Origin: Diorhabda sublineata
Taxonomy: Eukaryota > Arthropoda > Insecta > Coleoptera > Chrysomelidae
DNA length: 64,000 nt
NCBI RefSeq assembly: GCF_026230105.1
Contig: NC_079475.1
Span: forward strand, 10,680,125-10,744,124
Reading direction: 5' to 3'
Shown here: positions 22,823 through 34,545 of the stretch, one piece after another
How the letters are laid out: the number at the start of each line of letters is the position of its first letter
Position numbering within the stretch: position 1 is the stretch's first letter
Program-made: the position numbers and the translations under genes
Notes under the pieces: generated by a model
The model's database searches: none
What the model saw: the letters and a program-made list of their open reading frames with translations, nothing else
Told to the model about the DNA's origin: nothing

Positions 22823-23098
22823 GTGAGTGATACAGAAATGAAGCATGGACATTAGGTTAATAATACAGGATGTTTTCAAAAAAATTTCCAGCCTGAACTA
22901 TCTATGTCTTACAAAAAAATCACACATACTTAAAAAAATTGGAAATCGAATTATTCGTTTATTTTGGAGTCTTGGTACTAGATATGTTTAGGATCTGATA
23001 ATAAGCTTGATCAATAGGTAGCATTCAAGAAGTTCTTCTTGTAATCTGTGTTTATAATTTTATTTTCTATTGAATTTATTCACCAAAATATTAACATG

Positions 23099-24297
23099 AT
23101 GTACAATTTCTTTCACGACGAGCTGAATCGATATGTATATGGAAAAGTACTGCGACTAGTGTTCTCAAAATTTGCTTGCATGAGTTCTTCGAAATGCTCG
23201 CTTCGGTTATACCGGAAGTGGACTCAAACTTCGTTATTTTCAACGAAATACTATAGTTTTTATTAAATTATTGGAATCTACGCAAAATTTCAATACAACT
23301 TTATATGAGGCACAGTATGCCTAAAGTGCACCATTTTTTAATTATTTCACATTTTCTAAATTTTTGGAAAAATGCAGCCCTCCACTAAAAAAATTATATT
23401 TCTAAGCTTAAGTGAGTCAGATCTTATATTTTTGGAATTTAGACAAATAACACTTACAGCTTCCAAAATCTGTGAAAATCTTGACAAAAATTTATATAGG
23501 GTGTTCATTCATCATGGTGCCGAATTTTGCTATCTAAAAACTTTGAAAATTTTTTAAATTGGCATCCTCCATTTTTCTCCTTTCCATTGGATTCTACGCT
23601 TCAAATTAAGGGGACTTCGTTAGTAAGTTCATATATGCTTTTTTTGGTTGCTCCAGTCAACCGACTATTATAAACCACGAAGATCTCAGTTTCTCAGTTT
23701 TTTCAAGTTTCTACAAAAACCGTTAATTTGAGGTATATGAATTTACTAACGAAGTCTCCTTAATTTAAAGCGTAGAATCCAATGATAAAGAGAAAAATGG
23801 GAGTAGCCATTTAAACAAATTAAGTTTTCGAAGTTTTTAGATAGCAAAATTCGGCATCATTTTATGAACACCTTATATAAATTTTTGTCATGGCTCTCAC
23901 AGAATTTGAAAGCTGCGAGTTTTATTTGTGCAAATCCCAAAAATTTTAGACCTGACTCACTTAAACTTTGGAAATATAATTTTTTTAGTGGAAAGCTGCA
24001 TATGTCCAAAAATTTCGAAAATGTGAAATAATTAAAAAATGGTGGACTTTAGGCAAACGATGGCTTATCTAAAGTAATATTAAAATTACACGTGAAATCG
24101 ATCGAAAAATTTAATAAAAACCATATAATTCCGCTTAAAATAACGAAGTTTGGGTCTAATTCCGGTATAACCAGAAATTATTTTAACTGAAACTAGTATT
24201 TTGGAAAACTCATGCAAGCAAATTTTCAGAACACTAGTCGCAGTACTTTCTTTGCCTTATACATATCGATTCATCTTGTCGCGAGGAATCCTGTACA
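23099..24297. mobile_element. Large fold-back (palindromic) element, copy 1
   Basis: The left arm (about 23099-23650) and right arm (about 23720-24297) are inverted copies of each other across their whole length, with a short spacer near 23650-23715. Paired phrases include AATCGATATGTATA near both ends, GAACACTAGTCG against CGACTAGTGTTC, ATTCTACGCTTC against its complement, and ACTTCGTTAGTAAG against its complement. The frames 23048-23266 and 23372-23557 lie inside the arms and do not look like protein. A second member of the family is at about 36225-37205. No transposase is encoded. Confidence 0.85.
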
Positions 24298-25046
24298 AAA
24301 AATTTTTTTCTTGTGCATAAAAGCAAGTTTATACATAAAATTTTGAAAATTGACTAGGTTACTTCTTTGAAAAAGACCATATTATTCAGTGACCAATATT
24401 TGATCATAGTACTTTTGAGCAGCAATGGAAAATTATCTCCTTTACATAACAGAATCTGCACGTTGCATTCCCCACAATTTTGCAATGAAAAACAGTCAAG
24501 AGAGTAGAATGCAAAGGGCAAGTCGGCTCCAGAAAAAACCGGAAAATCGACAGGAAATGTGATGGAGACCGTTTTTTCTTGGTATATACATGATATTGTG
24601 ATAATTAACTATCGTGAAGAAGGTGGATAAAAAACAAAAAAGTATAACGCATCATTGCTTAATAAAGTAATGAAAGAATGAAGAAATTGCGAAAACGCGA
24701 ACGCATTTGAAGAAACAAAAACTACTTTTCCAACACGAGACAAGTAGATCGAATCTGGTCGACGTTTTATGCTTTTTCCTTCTAATCGTGAGCCATCAGA
24801 GATGTAAATAGCAGATTTGAGGAAATTTCACAGTAAAACATTGTTCACGGTCTTATTGATAATAGGATCACTCTGTTTCATCTGATAAACATAAACGACA
24901 TGTCAACCACCTAAACGAAACTACAAATATAATTCATAGTACCTACCTTGTTGAAGTTTTCATTCCTACGATTGGTTCTTATTTAATTCTACTGCGTTCG
25001 ATATTTTCTCGTTGTCACTCATATTAACATTTGAATTATTTTTTAG
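24298..25046 (+). other. Intron 11, distal part
   Basis: Contains the second copy (about 24640-24720) of the unidentified repeat also seen near 11170-11260; otherwise plain AT-rich intron. Confidence 0.45.
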
Positions 25047-25309
25047 TTCCGAATGGGGCACCTTTAGACATTAGAGCGGAACCAAAAAGTTCCACGGAAA
25101 TAGTAGTAACTTGGGAACCACCTTTACGGGAAACCTGGAATGGAAATCTACTTGGTTACCACATAGGATATCAACAATATATGGATGGAGATACAAATGT
25201 CGGTACTCAAAATTATATTTTCAAAAGTGTAGAAGTTAGACCACATTTTGGTGGGGAAGCCACGCTCCAGGGGTTAGCAAAATTCACAACATATAATATT
25301 GTTGTACAA
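25047..25309 (+). CDS. Dscam: Dscam exon: FN2 (most)
   Basis: Acceptor TTATTTTTTAG; donor GTGAGT; enters in phase 1 and leaves in phase 0. Residues 791-878: VPNGAPLDIRAEPKSSTEIV, VTWEPPLRETWNGNLLGYHI, LQGLAKFTTYNIVVQ. This is a fibronectin III domain with core Trp, NG..LGY and the closing tyrosine motif. Confidence 0.96.
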
Positions 25310-26870
25310 GTGAGTTTCTTCTTCATAAATTATTTAGAATAATTGATACATCTTAGATAGAGGTGCAGGTGATTCTATTTCTAATAAACTTAATTTGTCT
25401 CCATCGAATATAACGCCGTTTGAAGATGACTGTTAAGTTCATTTTCCATGCTTATAGGGTCGCAAAAAAAGAAGCTTTTTCAAATTATTGTTATCCACAG
25501 GCAAATCTAATTTCCACAATAATATTCTAGTGAATAGTAACAACTAACAAAATAATGAAAATAGGCACTGTTTTCATTTCATGCCAGAATCGATGGAACG
25601 GATGAATATTTTCATAGAGTTAGGTTAAATTAAGTTAGATTGCGTCAACAGTTTACTTTCAGTCTCTGAAGACAATAACTTGGTTGTCGAAACGTGTTTA
25701 ATTTCATTTGTTGGTGTATTAGTAGCGTGGACAGTGAATTCAGTAAGACGTTATCAGATTGCAGCTGTTGAATATATTAAAATTATTTGCGTATATGTAT
25801 ATAAGAGAATTGTATGAAAAACCCCACAAGTACAGTTTTAGACGAAATTATGGCTTAAAATCTGAAAAATTTTGACAATATAGTAGCAGGAGTACCACCT
25901 CCATTAGGGAATTGAGTCCTCTATCCATTTTTATCATAACACCACCTTCACATTATCTTACCAAAGCAAATACTGCTTTACAACCATTTTCATAGACGTC
26001 CATTAAGCTTTGGTCCGCCGGATTTATTAGAAAACTTAATATCTTTTATACATCATTTATACGTCTGATACTTCAGCACCTCAACATCCCTAAGATGCGA
26101 TCGTATTATTCACCCACGCAACATATTACTTGCTTCTCCTGTCGTAATGCCCGAATTGGTGCAAAAGATGGCGGATGACTTAAGTCATCGTCTTTAAATA
26201 TCCCACTTCCGTAGCGTTAAGCTTCTACTTAATGCTACAGGTTTGACGTCTTGATATCCGCAGAAGTCGTTTATTTGGAAGTGCGATTCACTGGCACTCT
26301 TAATTAAACACCAGATCGGTAATATTGTGGACAGAGTACAGAGGCGAGTCGGTCCTATCGAGGCACTCAAATATTCGAAAGAAACTCACCCTCTACTTTG
26401 TCATAAAGGAATATAGAGCAAACGCCTTCACATCTTTCCCCAACACCATCGCAAAAGGTTCGTTTCTTCCGAGCTGTCAATTCTTAGGTATAAGATTCAG
26501 TCCCAGCAACACTAACCTAAACTAACACCTGGAGATATCCAAATCCCCCTTCGGCTGCTAACGATGGTATACGAAGAGCTCCAGGAAAATTATTATTACC
26601 ATGACAGTTTTCACAACACCATCAGGTGATTCTCACTTCTAAACCCCTCCTCGTCAATCAGCAATATTGCAGGTTTATTGCGATTTTCCTGTAACTTACA
26701 ACCATTTACCTCCAGCCGTTTGGTTCCTCGAGACATCTCTTTTATCTTGATCATTGTCAAAATTAATTCCACGTAATATAGTGCGGTATTACTAAAAATA
26801 AGATTTTTATATTATAGTTTGATGAAACTTATGAATAGTGTATAGAGATGGGACTTTTTTCTTTTCGTAG
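25310..26870 (+). other. Intron 12, with an unassigned GC-richer block
   Basis: About 25920-26780 is clearly less AT-rich than the surrounding introns and may be an undiagnosed mobile element. I see no long terminal repeat pair and no transposase, RT or integrase motif. The open frame at 26325-26525 has no similarity I recognise. The rest is ordinary AT-rich intron. Confidence 0.4.
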
Positions 26871-27081
26871 GCGTATAATAGCCGGGGTTCGGGTCCAACC
26901 AGTGATCCCGTAACCGCAAGAACGTTGGAAGATTCGCCTACTCTACCTCCTGAAAATGTACAATGCTCCGTTTTAAATGCTCAAAGTTTACACATATCAT
27001 GGGAACCTCCTTTAATTGAGGGTCAAAATGGAATCATCCAAGGTTATAAAGTTACTTATCATTCAGTTGGAGAATGGTTTG
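26871..27081 (+). CDS. Dscam: Dscam exon: end of FN2 and start of FN3
   Basis: Acceptor CTTTTCGTAG; donor GTAAGT; enters in phase 0 and leaves in phase 1. Residues 879-948: AYNSRGSGPTSDPVTARTLE closes FN2; LPPENVQCSVLNAQSLHISW and EPPLIEGQNGIIQGYKVTYH open FN3. Confidence 0.95.
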
Positions 27082-27819
27082 GTAAGTATTCTCAATTTAT
27101 TATATTGTATCATTATATACCCTTGAATCTTTTATAAGTTGATTGATGAAGATTGAAAGATAGACTAAAATCCCCTTTTTTGGACCAATGTATAGGGTGA
27201 TGGCTTATTGTGACAAAGTTCAGTACCTCCGTTTGTCCAAATTGCCTTCACATTATGAAACTATTTACAATCAGGGTGTTCCAGAATTCTGTACCATATC
27301 AAATTCAAAAACGTGTTTACATCAAATCCATGAACAAATAAAGGAAATAGAAGATAGAGGAGGCAAGAAATGAAGAAAAAGCGGTTAAGATCAAATTTGG
27401 CAAGGTCAACGAGGAATTAATACCAAGAAGATGTCAAACAATAAACGCAGAAATGACCAATGATGCGAGAACTAAAGGAGGTCATGTTAAGAACGGAAAA
27501 AAGAGAAATGAAGCATAGGACATGACAGAGAGGATAGAATAATCTATGGAAGAAGATGGCAGTAAATAGAAGTGAAAACTATAATAGCAGATAAAAAGAA
27601 CAATATGAAACCAAAGAAAAGCAATATTACAGCTAATAGGATCCCAAGACTGGTGAAAAACTGTAATGTTCAATCCTTGATTAAGAACTAGAATGTTGAC
27701 AAAATTATGGATTGAGACTAGTACGAATTAGATATATAATAGAACAAGCTATTGCCGTGGAAAAAGTATAAGTAGGAAAAATTCCTAGACAACGGAGGTC
27801 AACAATTCCACAGTTTATT
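27082..27819 (+). other. Intron 13, proximal part
   Basis: Purine-rich on the + strand between about 27330 and 27650. It probably belongs to the same decayed LINE as the RT box just downstream, but no motif can be read here. Confidence 0.4.
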
Positions 27820-28030
27820 TAATCTACTTCGGGATGTCGTGATCGAAAACTCTCAATTAAATACCAGTAGAATAATCCTTTATAACAATTATCAATATCT
27901 AGCTTTTGTAGATCACATAATTGTAGTGAGTAGAAGAATAAGAAGTCAAAGTAAAGTATCAATGGAAATACAAAAGTCGTGATGCAAAGAAGTACTGATA
28001 AAACCAAATTATGTGTCAAAATAAACTAAA
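27820..28030 (+). mobile_element. RTE-like LINE relic: RT palm around the catalytic box
   Basis: One + strand frame reads LLRDVVIENSQLNT, then YQYLAFVDHIIVVSRRIRS. This fits the insect RTE-type segment in which LAYADDI(V/D) follows an INT(R)GTI block. The catalytic pair is degraded (Asp-Asp replaced by Asp-His here). The fragment is tiny and lies in intron 13. Confidence 0.68.
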
Positions 28031-28419
28031 ACCGAGAGAGATGGTAGAGAGAAATGCTGAGGCAGTAAGAAGTGAGGTAAGAAGCTTAGAAGATACCTGG
28101 AAAAAGAAAAACTAATGAAGAATCGGAGAAATTTCATAAAAAAACAATACGTTAAAAAAACTAATCAAGAAAGAGACAATTGGAAAGAAAGATCTGTGAA
28201 TAGGAGCCAGTGTGAAATGTTGAAAAGAAAGGTCTAATTGCTTAATAAAAATAACTGAATAATTAGTATGTAAGGTCAAAAAAATCTTTGTTACTTCTTG
28301 AAATATTGTAATTATTGTCCTAACCTACAAACATAATAATCTGTTATTTAGGAAAATAGTTTTCAATATTTACACTTTTTCCCAACCAAACAGAATTTGT
28401 TTATTGTTTTATTTTCAAG

Positions 28420-28575
28420 ATAACGAAGATCAACAAACGAAAATAGTTAATCAATTGAGAACAACGATTTCGGGCTTAAGGAAATACACTAATTACAGTA
28501 TGACGGTGCTAGCTTTCACGTCTAGTGGAGATGGTGTAAGATCCGCGCCTGTATATTGTCAGACTGAAGAAGATG
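28420..28575 (+). CDS. Dscam: Dscam exon: end of FN3
   Basis: Acceptor TTTTATTTTCAAG; donor GTGAGT; phase 1 at both ends. Residues 949-1000: DNEDQQTKIVNQLRTTISGL, RKYTNYSMTVLAFTSSGDGV and APVYCQTEED, the closing strands of an FN III domain. Confidence 0.94.
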
Positions 28576-29756
28576 GTGAGTTAATAGATAAAGGATAAAA
28601 GTGCAAACGTAGGCAAATGTTTCATTTGGTACTTATTCAGATAGACAGATTTCTTTTTTAACAACTTGATCAATATTTTATGATACTAAGAAGATTCATT
28701 TCTGCTACTCTTGACTTTTGTCAAAATTTTTGGAAATTTTTATCAGATTCGAAACTATATTCGTTTTAAAAATTTTGGTCACTTGTGGATGTCCACTTTA
28801 TGCATGCAAAAAACACCAGAAACAAATAAGAGAAAGAGATATGTTTTATTGTCAAAACATTGTTACAATTTGTGGACAAAAGCTTGTAAAAACTAAAAAA
28901 CAAACAAAAAAATAACTGAATAAACATACAAATAAAACATCAATATACAGAAGAAAACCAAAATGATTAACAAAATTATAGGTGATAGGTAACAACATGG
29001 CAAGTGATTGTGCAGTTTTTGCATTGTAAAGTATCGAGCTCTCAACTAATTCTGAACTTAGAGTAGGTGGATAAAGGTCCTAAGTGGATAGCCGTGCAAC
29101 GACCTTTCTAAATTTGGAAAAGCGTGCGTACGAATTAGGCAAACGGATTCAAAGATCAATAAGGAAGGAAAAGTCAGAATTTTTGATCTTTTAAAAAAGT
29201 CCATGTTAATATCTAACAGCTCTCTTTTGTAGCTTGAAAATTCGCTCAAATTGAGTCGCATCACACGGAAGGTAGATGTGGCTCAAAAAGGGCATAATAA
29301 ACTGTTAAGGAGGTGGATAAGTTCATTTCTTTGGAAAGCGATCTCGGCGCGAAACAGGAGGAACTTAATTTTTTAGATGCAACATATATCTCCCATTTCA
29401 AGGACATCAATGGTGGTATTATTTAATAGATAAGGCTACAATGTATTTTGATATAACAAACGTTAATTTTAGAAACGTTGAGATACAGTTTTTGTATATG
29501 AGACTATTTTAAATAAAAGTATTCATTTATCACTTGAAAAGGGATACGGGATTCTAGACATTTATCAAAGTTTGCTGCTAAAAAAGTAAAATGTTTTCAG
29601 AATTTATTTTAGTTAAAATAAATCTTCATGAAACCCAACTTTTCCTTCTGTAGTTTTATAAACAAAAGTTGTCCTGTTTCAAGACTTGTGTTAGCATTGA
29701 CCAAATTTGTACAAAACTTTCTTTCATTTTTATAAATTGATCAATTTATATTGTAG
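28576..29756 (+). other. Intron 14, no recognisable content
   Basis: 1181 bp of AT-rich intron. Short frames at 28711-28915 and 29058-29264 show no similarity I recognise. Confidence 0.5.
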
Positions 29757-30001
29757 TGCCTTCTGCACCTGCTCAAATCAAAGCAGTTCAAAGTTCGCCA
29801 AGTAAAATACTGGTATCTTGGTTACCTCCAAAATATAGTAATGGTCCATTAACAGGGTACACGTTTTATATGAGTATTGTTGAAGATGGTCAAGAGGAAG
29901 GTACCCATAAAAGAACTTTAAATCCTACAACTGAAATACATGAAGTACTTAGAACGCAGGATACTGCTACATTACAGTTTTGGGTAACTGCATCAACGAG
30001 A
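29757..30001 (+). CDS. Dscam: Dscam exon: FN4
   Basis: Acceptor TATATTGTAG; donor GTAAGT; enters in phase 1 and leaves in phase 0. Residues 1001-1082: VPSAPAQIKAVQSSPSKILV, SWLPPKYSNGPLTGYTFYMS, then LQFWVTASTR. It is the fourth FN III domain, finishing in the next exon. Confidence 0.95.
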
Positions 30002-30069
30002 GTAAGTGAACTATACCATTCATTCTACTAACGGAGCATGCTAACTAAATGTATTACTTTGCTTCACGT

Positions 30070-30265
30070 GAATAGATTGCAACCAACTTGATAATTCTCC
30101 CTACAATCCCGATCTTGCGCCTAGTGACTACAACATGTTTCTTCTCCATTTGACCAAAGACATAACCGTTGAGCGCTACGACGATATATGTTGTGCTGGG
30201 AGTAGTTGTCAAGACGGAATTCAATAGCTCATTGAAAGATATGACAAGATGAAATTGTTAATAAA
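30070..30265 (+). mobile_element. Mariner/Tc1 transposase C-terminal scrap
   Basis: The + strand encodes LDNSPYNPDLAPSDYNMF, then HLTKDITVERYDD and LIERYDKMKLL with one small frameshift. PYSPDLAPSDYHLF is the third-Asp block of mariner transposases, and the ERYDK box is typical of their C-terminus. It fills most of the shortest intron of the gene (361 bp). Confidence 0.75.
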
Positions 30266-30362
30266 CTTCTGTTCGTTTTTTTTTTCTATTCACTTAAAAA
30301 ACGCTAGTTACATTTCAAGTTTATGTATAGAAAGAATTTGATGTAATTATTTTATTTTTAAG

Positions 30363-30783
30363 ATTGGAGATGGTGAGAGTACTCGTGTAGTAACTCTAAC
30401 CCCTTCGAAAATAGTACCCGCTCGAATAGCTTCTTTTGGTAGAGAAGTAATAAGTGCTTGGAAGCAAGATATATACCTCCACTGCCGCCGTGTGGGTGTT
30501 CCTCTTCCAACTGTTAATTGGAGACTGAATGATCTTCCGCTAGAAGTAGGAGGTCGAAGATTTATTTTTGCTAATGCAACTTTAGTCATAAAAGATATTC
30601 AAAGTGTAGACCAAGCAAATTATTCTTGTAGTGTAGAGAATCAATACGGACATGATGAGATAGTGTACAGTTTAAAAGTGTTAGTTCCACCAGAAGCTCC
30701 AGTATTAACTGTCGTAGATTCATTCTCGGATTCACTGCTTCTGAGATGGAGTGATCAAGGAAATGGAGGATCTCCTATATTAG
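30363..30783 (+). CDS. Dscam: Dscam exon: end of FN4, all of Ig10, start of FN5
   Basis: Acceptor TTTTATTTTTAAG; donor GTATCG; enters in phase 0 and leaves in phase 1. At 421 nt it is the longest exon. Residues 1083-1222: IGDGESTRVVTLTPSKI closes FN4. Ig10 follows, with SAWKQDIYLHCRRVGVPLP, the core tryptophan in VNW, FANATLVI, and DQANYSCSVENQYGHDE. FN5 opens with VPPEAPVLTVVDSFSDSLLL. An Ig domain between FN4 and FN5 is diagnostic of Dscam-type receptors. Confidence 0.97.
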
Positions 30784-31069
30784 GTATCGTGTTTCAGCTC
30801 TTTTATCACAACATTTTACCATAATACCAAGATACTGTTTTCAAGATACCATCTTATCTAGTCCACGTTTCATTATGTTCATTCGGTAATGAAAATTAGG
30901 ATATATTAAAGATGATATGTTTATTCAATTATAACAACAATTAACACAGCAATCTAGAGTTAGAAAGCATCAGTTTTTCTATTTATGTTCGTATACATCA
31001 ACACAGTTTCGATTTAAGTTAGTTTATCGTGTCTTCAATAGATCTGTCAAGAATTTTTTGGCATCGTTC

Positions 31070-31430
31070 ACCGGTATAGGCGTGAAGGGAGGATGAAGTG
31101 AGGAAAAAACTCCAGATTGAACTCTCACACAAAAATGAAGTTAACTGCTTATATCAACATTGTAAGAATCGAGAAATCACTTCGTTAAGGCTTTGACCCT
31201 TTGATCTATTGTGTACCTCGAATTGTTCACCAGTCAACCAGCAACGACTTTATAAAATGAGGTACCTGACTGGAAAGTTTATGGATTGCCTCACTCACGA
31301 AGGGGATATTCGGGGGTTTCTTTTGGTTTTTCGCAGAATCTAGAAGAGCTGTCGAAGGTTTCTCCAAAGTTCTTTCGGTGGTAGTGTCCAGTAAACAGTA
31401 AATCTCCTTAGCTCGTCATTGTTCAATGAA
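31070..31430 (-). mobile_element. LINE 3' tail relic (same class as 2190-2830)
   Basis: The minus strand gives GLLTGHYHRKNF-type sequence (LLTGHYHRKNFGETF) followed by RFCEKPKETPEYPLRECEA. This corresponds to the GHCxL...C.FC..E.ETPEHxLCECEA tail of Jockey/R1/I-type ORF2. Frameshifts are present. It is antisense to Dscam in intron 16. Confidence 0.7.
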
Positions 31431-32589
31431 AGGGCTCTTTTAGATCAGTTGGTGGAATAGGAAAGAAATATTTAAACTGTTGGGTCTTTTTTTTTATTTC
31501 TTTTGGTTTTCTCACTTCTTTTTGACCATGATGACTTCTTGGGAAACCTATGAAAGGAATTGTCATGTTAATTCAAAATTTGGTTTAAATGTTTGTGAGA
31601 ATTTTATCGCATAATTCATGGAAGAGTGAGAAAATTTTTTCGATAGAGAAATTTAACTCTTTCATCTGTCTGAACCTCAAATTTTCTAAAATTAAAATTC
31701 ATCCATCCAAGTTATAGCCAACAACTTTATAAATATCAGTAATAACGAAAAACTTAGAAATCATTTTTGAGTAAAATTAAAAGATAACAACTTTAATTTT
31801 ATTTCTAACTATTACCGATTTTCCAAAATTAAGAAAAAACTGTACAAGGTACCTTTGAATTTTTACCTAATTCTGTTTTTCAAAATGGATAGAAGAGAAA
31901 TAATTAACAGAAAGGTTATTTTCTGGTTGAAATATTTCCAATTCCGTAGAAATGAACTCTCTAATTGCAAATAGAGGGTAGTTATAAATTATGGATGCTG
32001 TAAAATGCAGAAAGAACGGTAACTCTTGAAATTATGATCCTGTTTTTGAAAATTCATATTTCCGAATACAAATCCAAGGTTACCAATCTTTGTAGCCACA
32101 AAGTTTTTAAATACAGTATAAATGTTCAATGTTTGATACATGACAAATATCTTTGGAGAAACCCACACACAAAAGTGTGAATGGTAGTGAGATGGAAAAT
32201 TGTGGATCTAGATTATTTAAGAAGATGTATTGTGTCCACATTTTCTACTATTAAACTACTTCTACTCTAAACTGTCTCAGAACAATCATAAATTTTTTCC
32301 GTGAAGTGAAAACGAAAACAAGTGTTAAATCATTTGAAGCGCTTCTCCATTCTCGGCCTTGGGAATTTTTACATGCTTAATTACGATCAAAAGCATGATC
32401 CAAGTAACTTTTTCTATTGACATATCATAGTCAAACAGAAATCATCAGAAGAATTTGCTCCAAGTAAGTAAAATTCTTATTTCCTCAAATAAGATTATGG
32501 CCACGGTATTCTGGAATTCCCCACGATAACTGGTTAATATTTTGCAAACCGAATTTATTCAAGAAGAATTTTATTTTATCATCATAATG

Positions 32590-32815
32590 AGTCTGTTCAT
32601 TCGTGGTCGCTTGTTATAGAAAAATTGGTCGAAATGTCATATTCACTTGATCTGGCTCTTTCCGATTTCCTTTTGTTTCCAAAATTGAAAATATGGCTTA
32701 GTGGAAGTGTTATATTGATTGTTCCAAAGCTGGGCCTGGAATTTCTAAATTTAGCTAATTCCAGTCGAATGCTCGATAATAGTTTACTGCATCATAAAAA
32801 AATTTGAAAAATCAA
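32590..32815 (+). mobile_element. Mariner transposase C-terminal scrap
   Basis: The + strand frame 32625-32807 contains EMSYSLDLALSDFLLFPKLK, a mutated PPYSPDLAPSDFFLFPKLK box with the third catalytic Asp retained. The upstream catalytic blocks are absent and the C-terminus does not continue in frame. Confidence 0.65.
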
Positions 32816-32998
32816 ACATTCAGTCATTTTCTCAAATCACCCTGTAAATTTATAAAAAAAACGTTAACACCCTTTTGTAGCCACATGATATCTTCACTCA
32901 AGGGCTCTACATATGGTAAAAGTATGTGAAGTTCCTCATGTCTCACACTATATACACTTTTTGATATGTGGTAATTTCCTCTATAAATTTGATCGTAG

Positions 32999-33184
32999 GC
33001 TATGTGATTAACTATAAAAGGAATCATGGAGATTGGGAAGAACTTCAGATTTCTGCGAGAACTGATGAACACATGTTACGAAGCCTTTGGTGTGGTACAA
33101 AATATCTTTTGTATATAACAGCATTCAATAGAATAGGTACAGGATTGCCATGTGATATTGTTTCGGCTCAGACAAAAGGGACTG
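32999..33184 (+). CDS. Dscam: Dscam exon: end of FN5
   Basis: Acceptor TTGATCGTAG; donor GTAAGT; phase 1 at both ends. Residues 1223-1284: GYVINYKRNHGDWEELQISA, LWCGTKYLLYITAFNRIGTG, LPCDIVSAQTKGT. Two cysteines in this FN domain (LWCG and LPCD) may pair. Confidence 0.95.
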
Positions 33185-33539
33185 GTAAGTATAAGTTAGA
33201 TCAGTGAAGAGTTACACGAACCAGGTAACAGTTTTTCTTTGTTTTATATTCATTTCTGAATAGAAACAAAAAGGAAGTGATCCGTCCTCACTAGGTCCAA
33301 ATAAATATGAACCGCTCGATGGATTATGATTTTTTTGTAGTTGTGAGCAATCAGGAATGTCTATATTTGGTTTGATCAGCGTTACGTTTTATGAAGTGTA
33401 TATTATTTTTTCTATTAAGGAAGTTTTACAAACGCCGAAACAAATAATAGTGATCAGTGATTTTTTGAGAGGTATAGGATTTGAAAATTTCAAAAAATTG
33501 CTGAAATATTGATTGGAATTGATAGAGAGATCAGTATAA

Positions 33540-34545
33540 TTCAATGTTTAATTATTTCATGCAAATGTTGGCCGAGGCTCCGCTTTAGATAGACTATGCC
33601 CAAGATCCAGTTTTGGCATACTCTCCTCGACATATCGGCCGGTATTTCACGAATAAATGCTTCAATATTAGCGTCAATCGTTGCTGGTTTTTCCCTGTAG
33701 ATATTAGCCTTAACATGGCCCCATAAAAAATGGTCTGAATGCGTTAAATCACACGATCTAGGCGGCCAATTGACGGGCCCCAAACGTGAGATGAACTGTT
33801 CACCTAAAGCGGCTCTAAATTTGGCCATTGTTTCGCGTGCTGTATGGCATGTGGCACCGTCTTGTTGAAACCACATGTCAGGCATGTCCAATTCTTCTAT
33901 TTTGGATAGAAAAATAATTAATCATTACATGGTAGAGCTCGCCATTCACAGTAACGTTCCGGCCATCGTTGCTTTTGAAGAAGTACGGCCCATAATCCAC
34001 ACCAAACAGTGTCTTTTTCGGGATGCATTGGTAGCTCTTGCAATGCTTCTGTCTGATCTTCACTCCAAATGCGGCAATTCTGCTTGTTGACGTATCCATT
34101 CAACCAGAAATGACCTTCGTCGCTGAACACAAGTGGATCTCCCTCCAACTTTGCCAGCGCCCATTCACCAAATGTTAGACGTTGTGGAAGATCGTGTGGC
34201 TTCAATTCTTACACTAGCCGTATCTTATAAGGTTTTACACCCAAATCCTTTCACAAAATTTTCAGTAACAGAGGCCCAATTGCGAACGGCTGGGAATCAA
34301 CATTTCATGGTCATCAATAACATTGGCGGATACAGTCGCAATATTTTCTTCGGTACTCACTGTACATTTGCATGTTAGTGGTTTAATGCCGAATGGTGTA
34401 AATTGGGCTTCATATTTAGTCACAAGGTTCCGAATATTTCCCTCAGTAGGCCGTCCAAACTGCCCATAAATTGGAAGAAGTGCGCGATGCACTCTCTTAA
34501 CCGAGTACGAATTTTGATAGTAAAATTCAATAATTTGCAAACGTT
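33540..34545 (-). mobile_element. DD41D mariner-like element, decayed transposase
   Basis: Three overlapping minus-strand frames make up most of a transposase: a helix-turn-helix start (MQIIEFYYQNSYSVKRVHRA, 34540 downward), then LVFSDEGHFWLNGYVNKQNC with the first catalytic Asp (about 34140), then DMWFQQDGATCHTARE with the second (about 33870) and CDLTHSDHFLWGHVKANIY with the third (about 33740). The last two Asp are separated by 41 residues, placing it in the DD41D group. Several frameshifts make it non-functional. I could not find terminal repeats. Confidence 0.85.

Larger units (their letters stand above)
30784..32998 (+). other. Intron 16
   Basis: 2215 bp. Contains a LINE tail and a mariner scrap (listed separately) in otherwise featureless AT-rich sequence. 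Confidence 0.5.
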
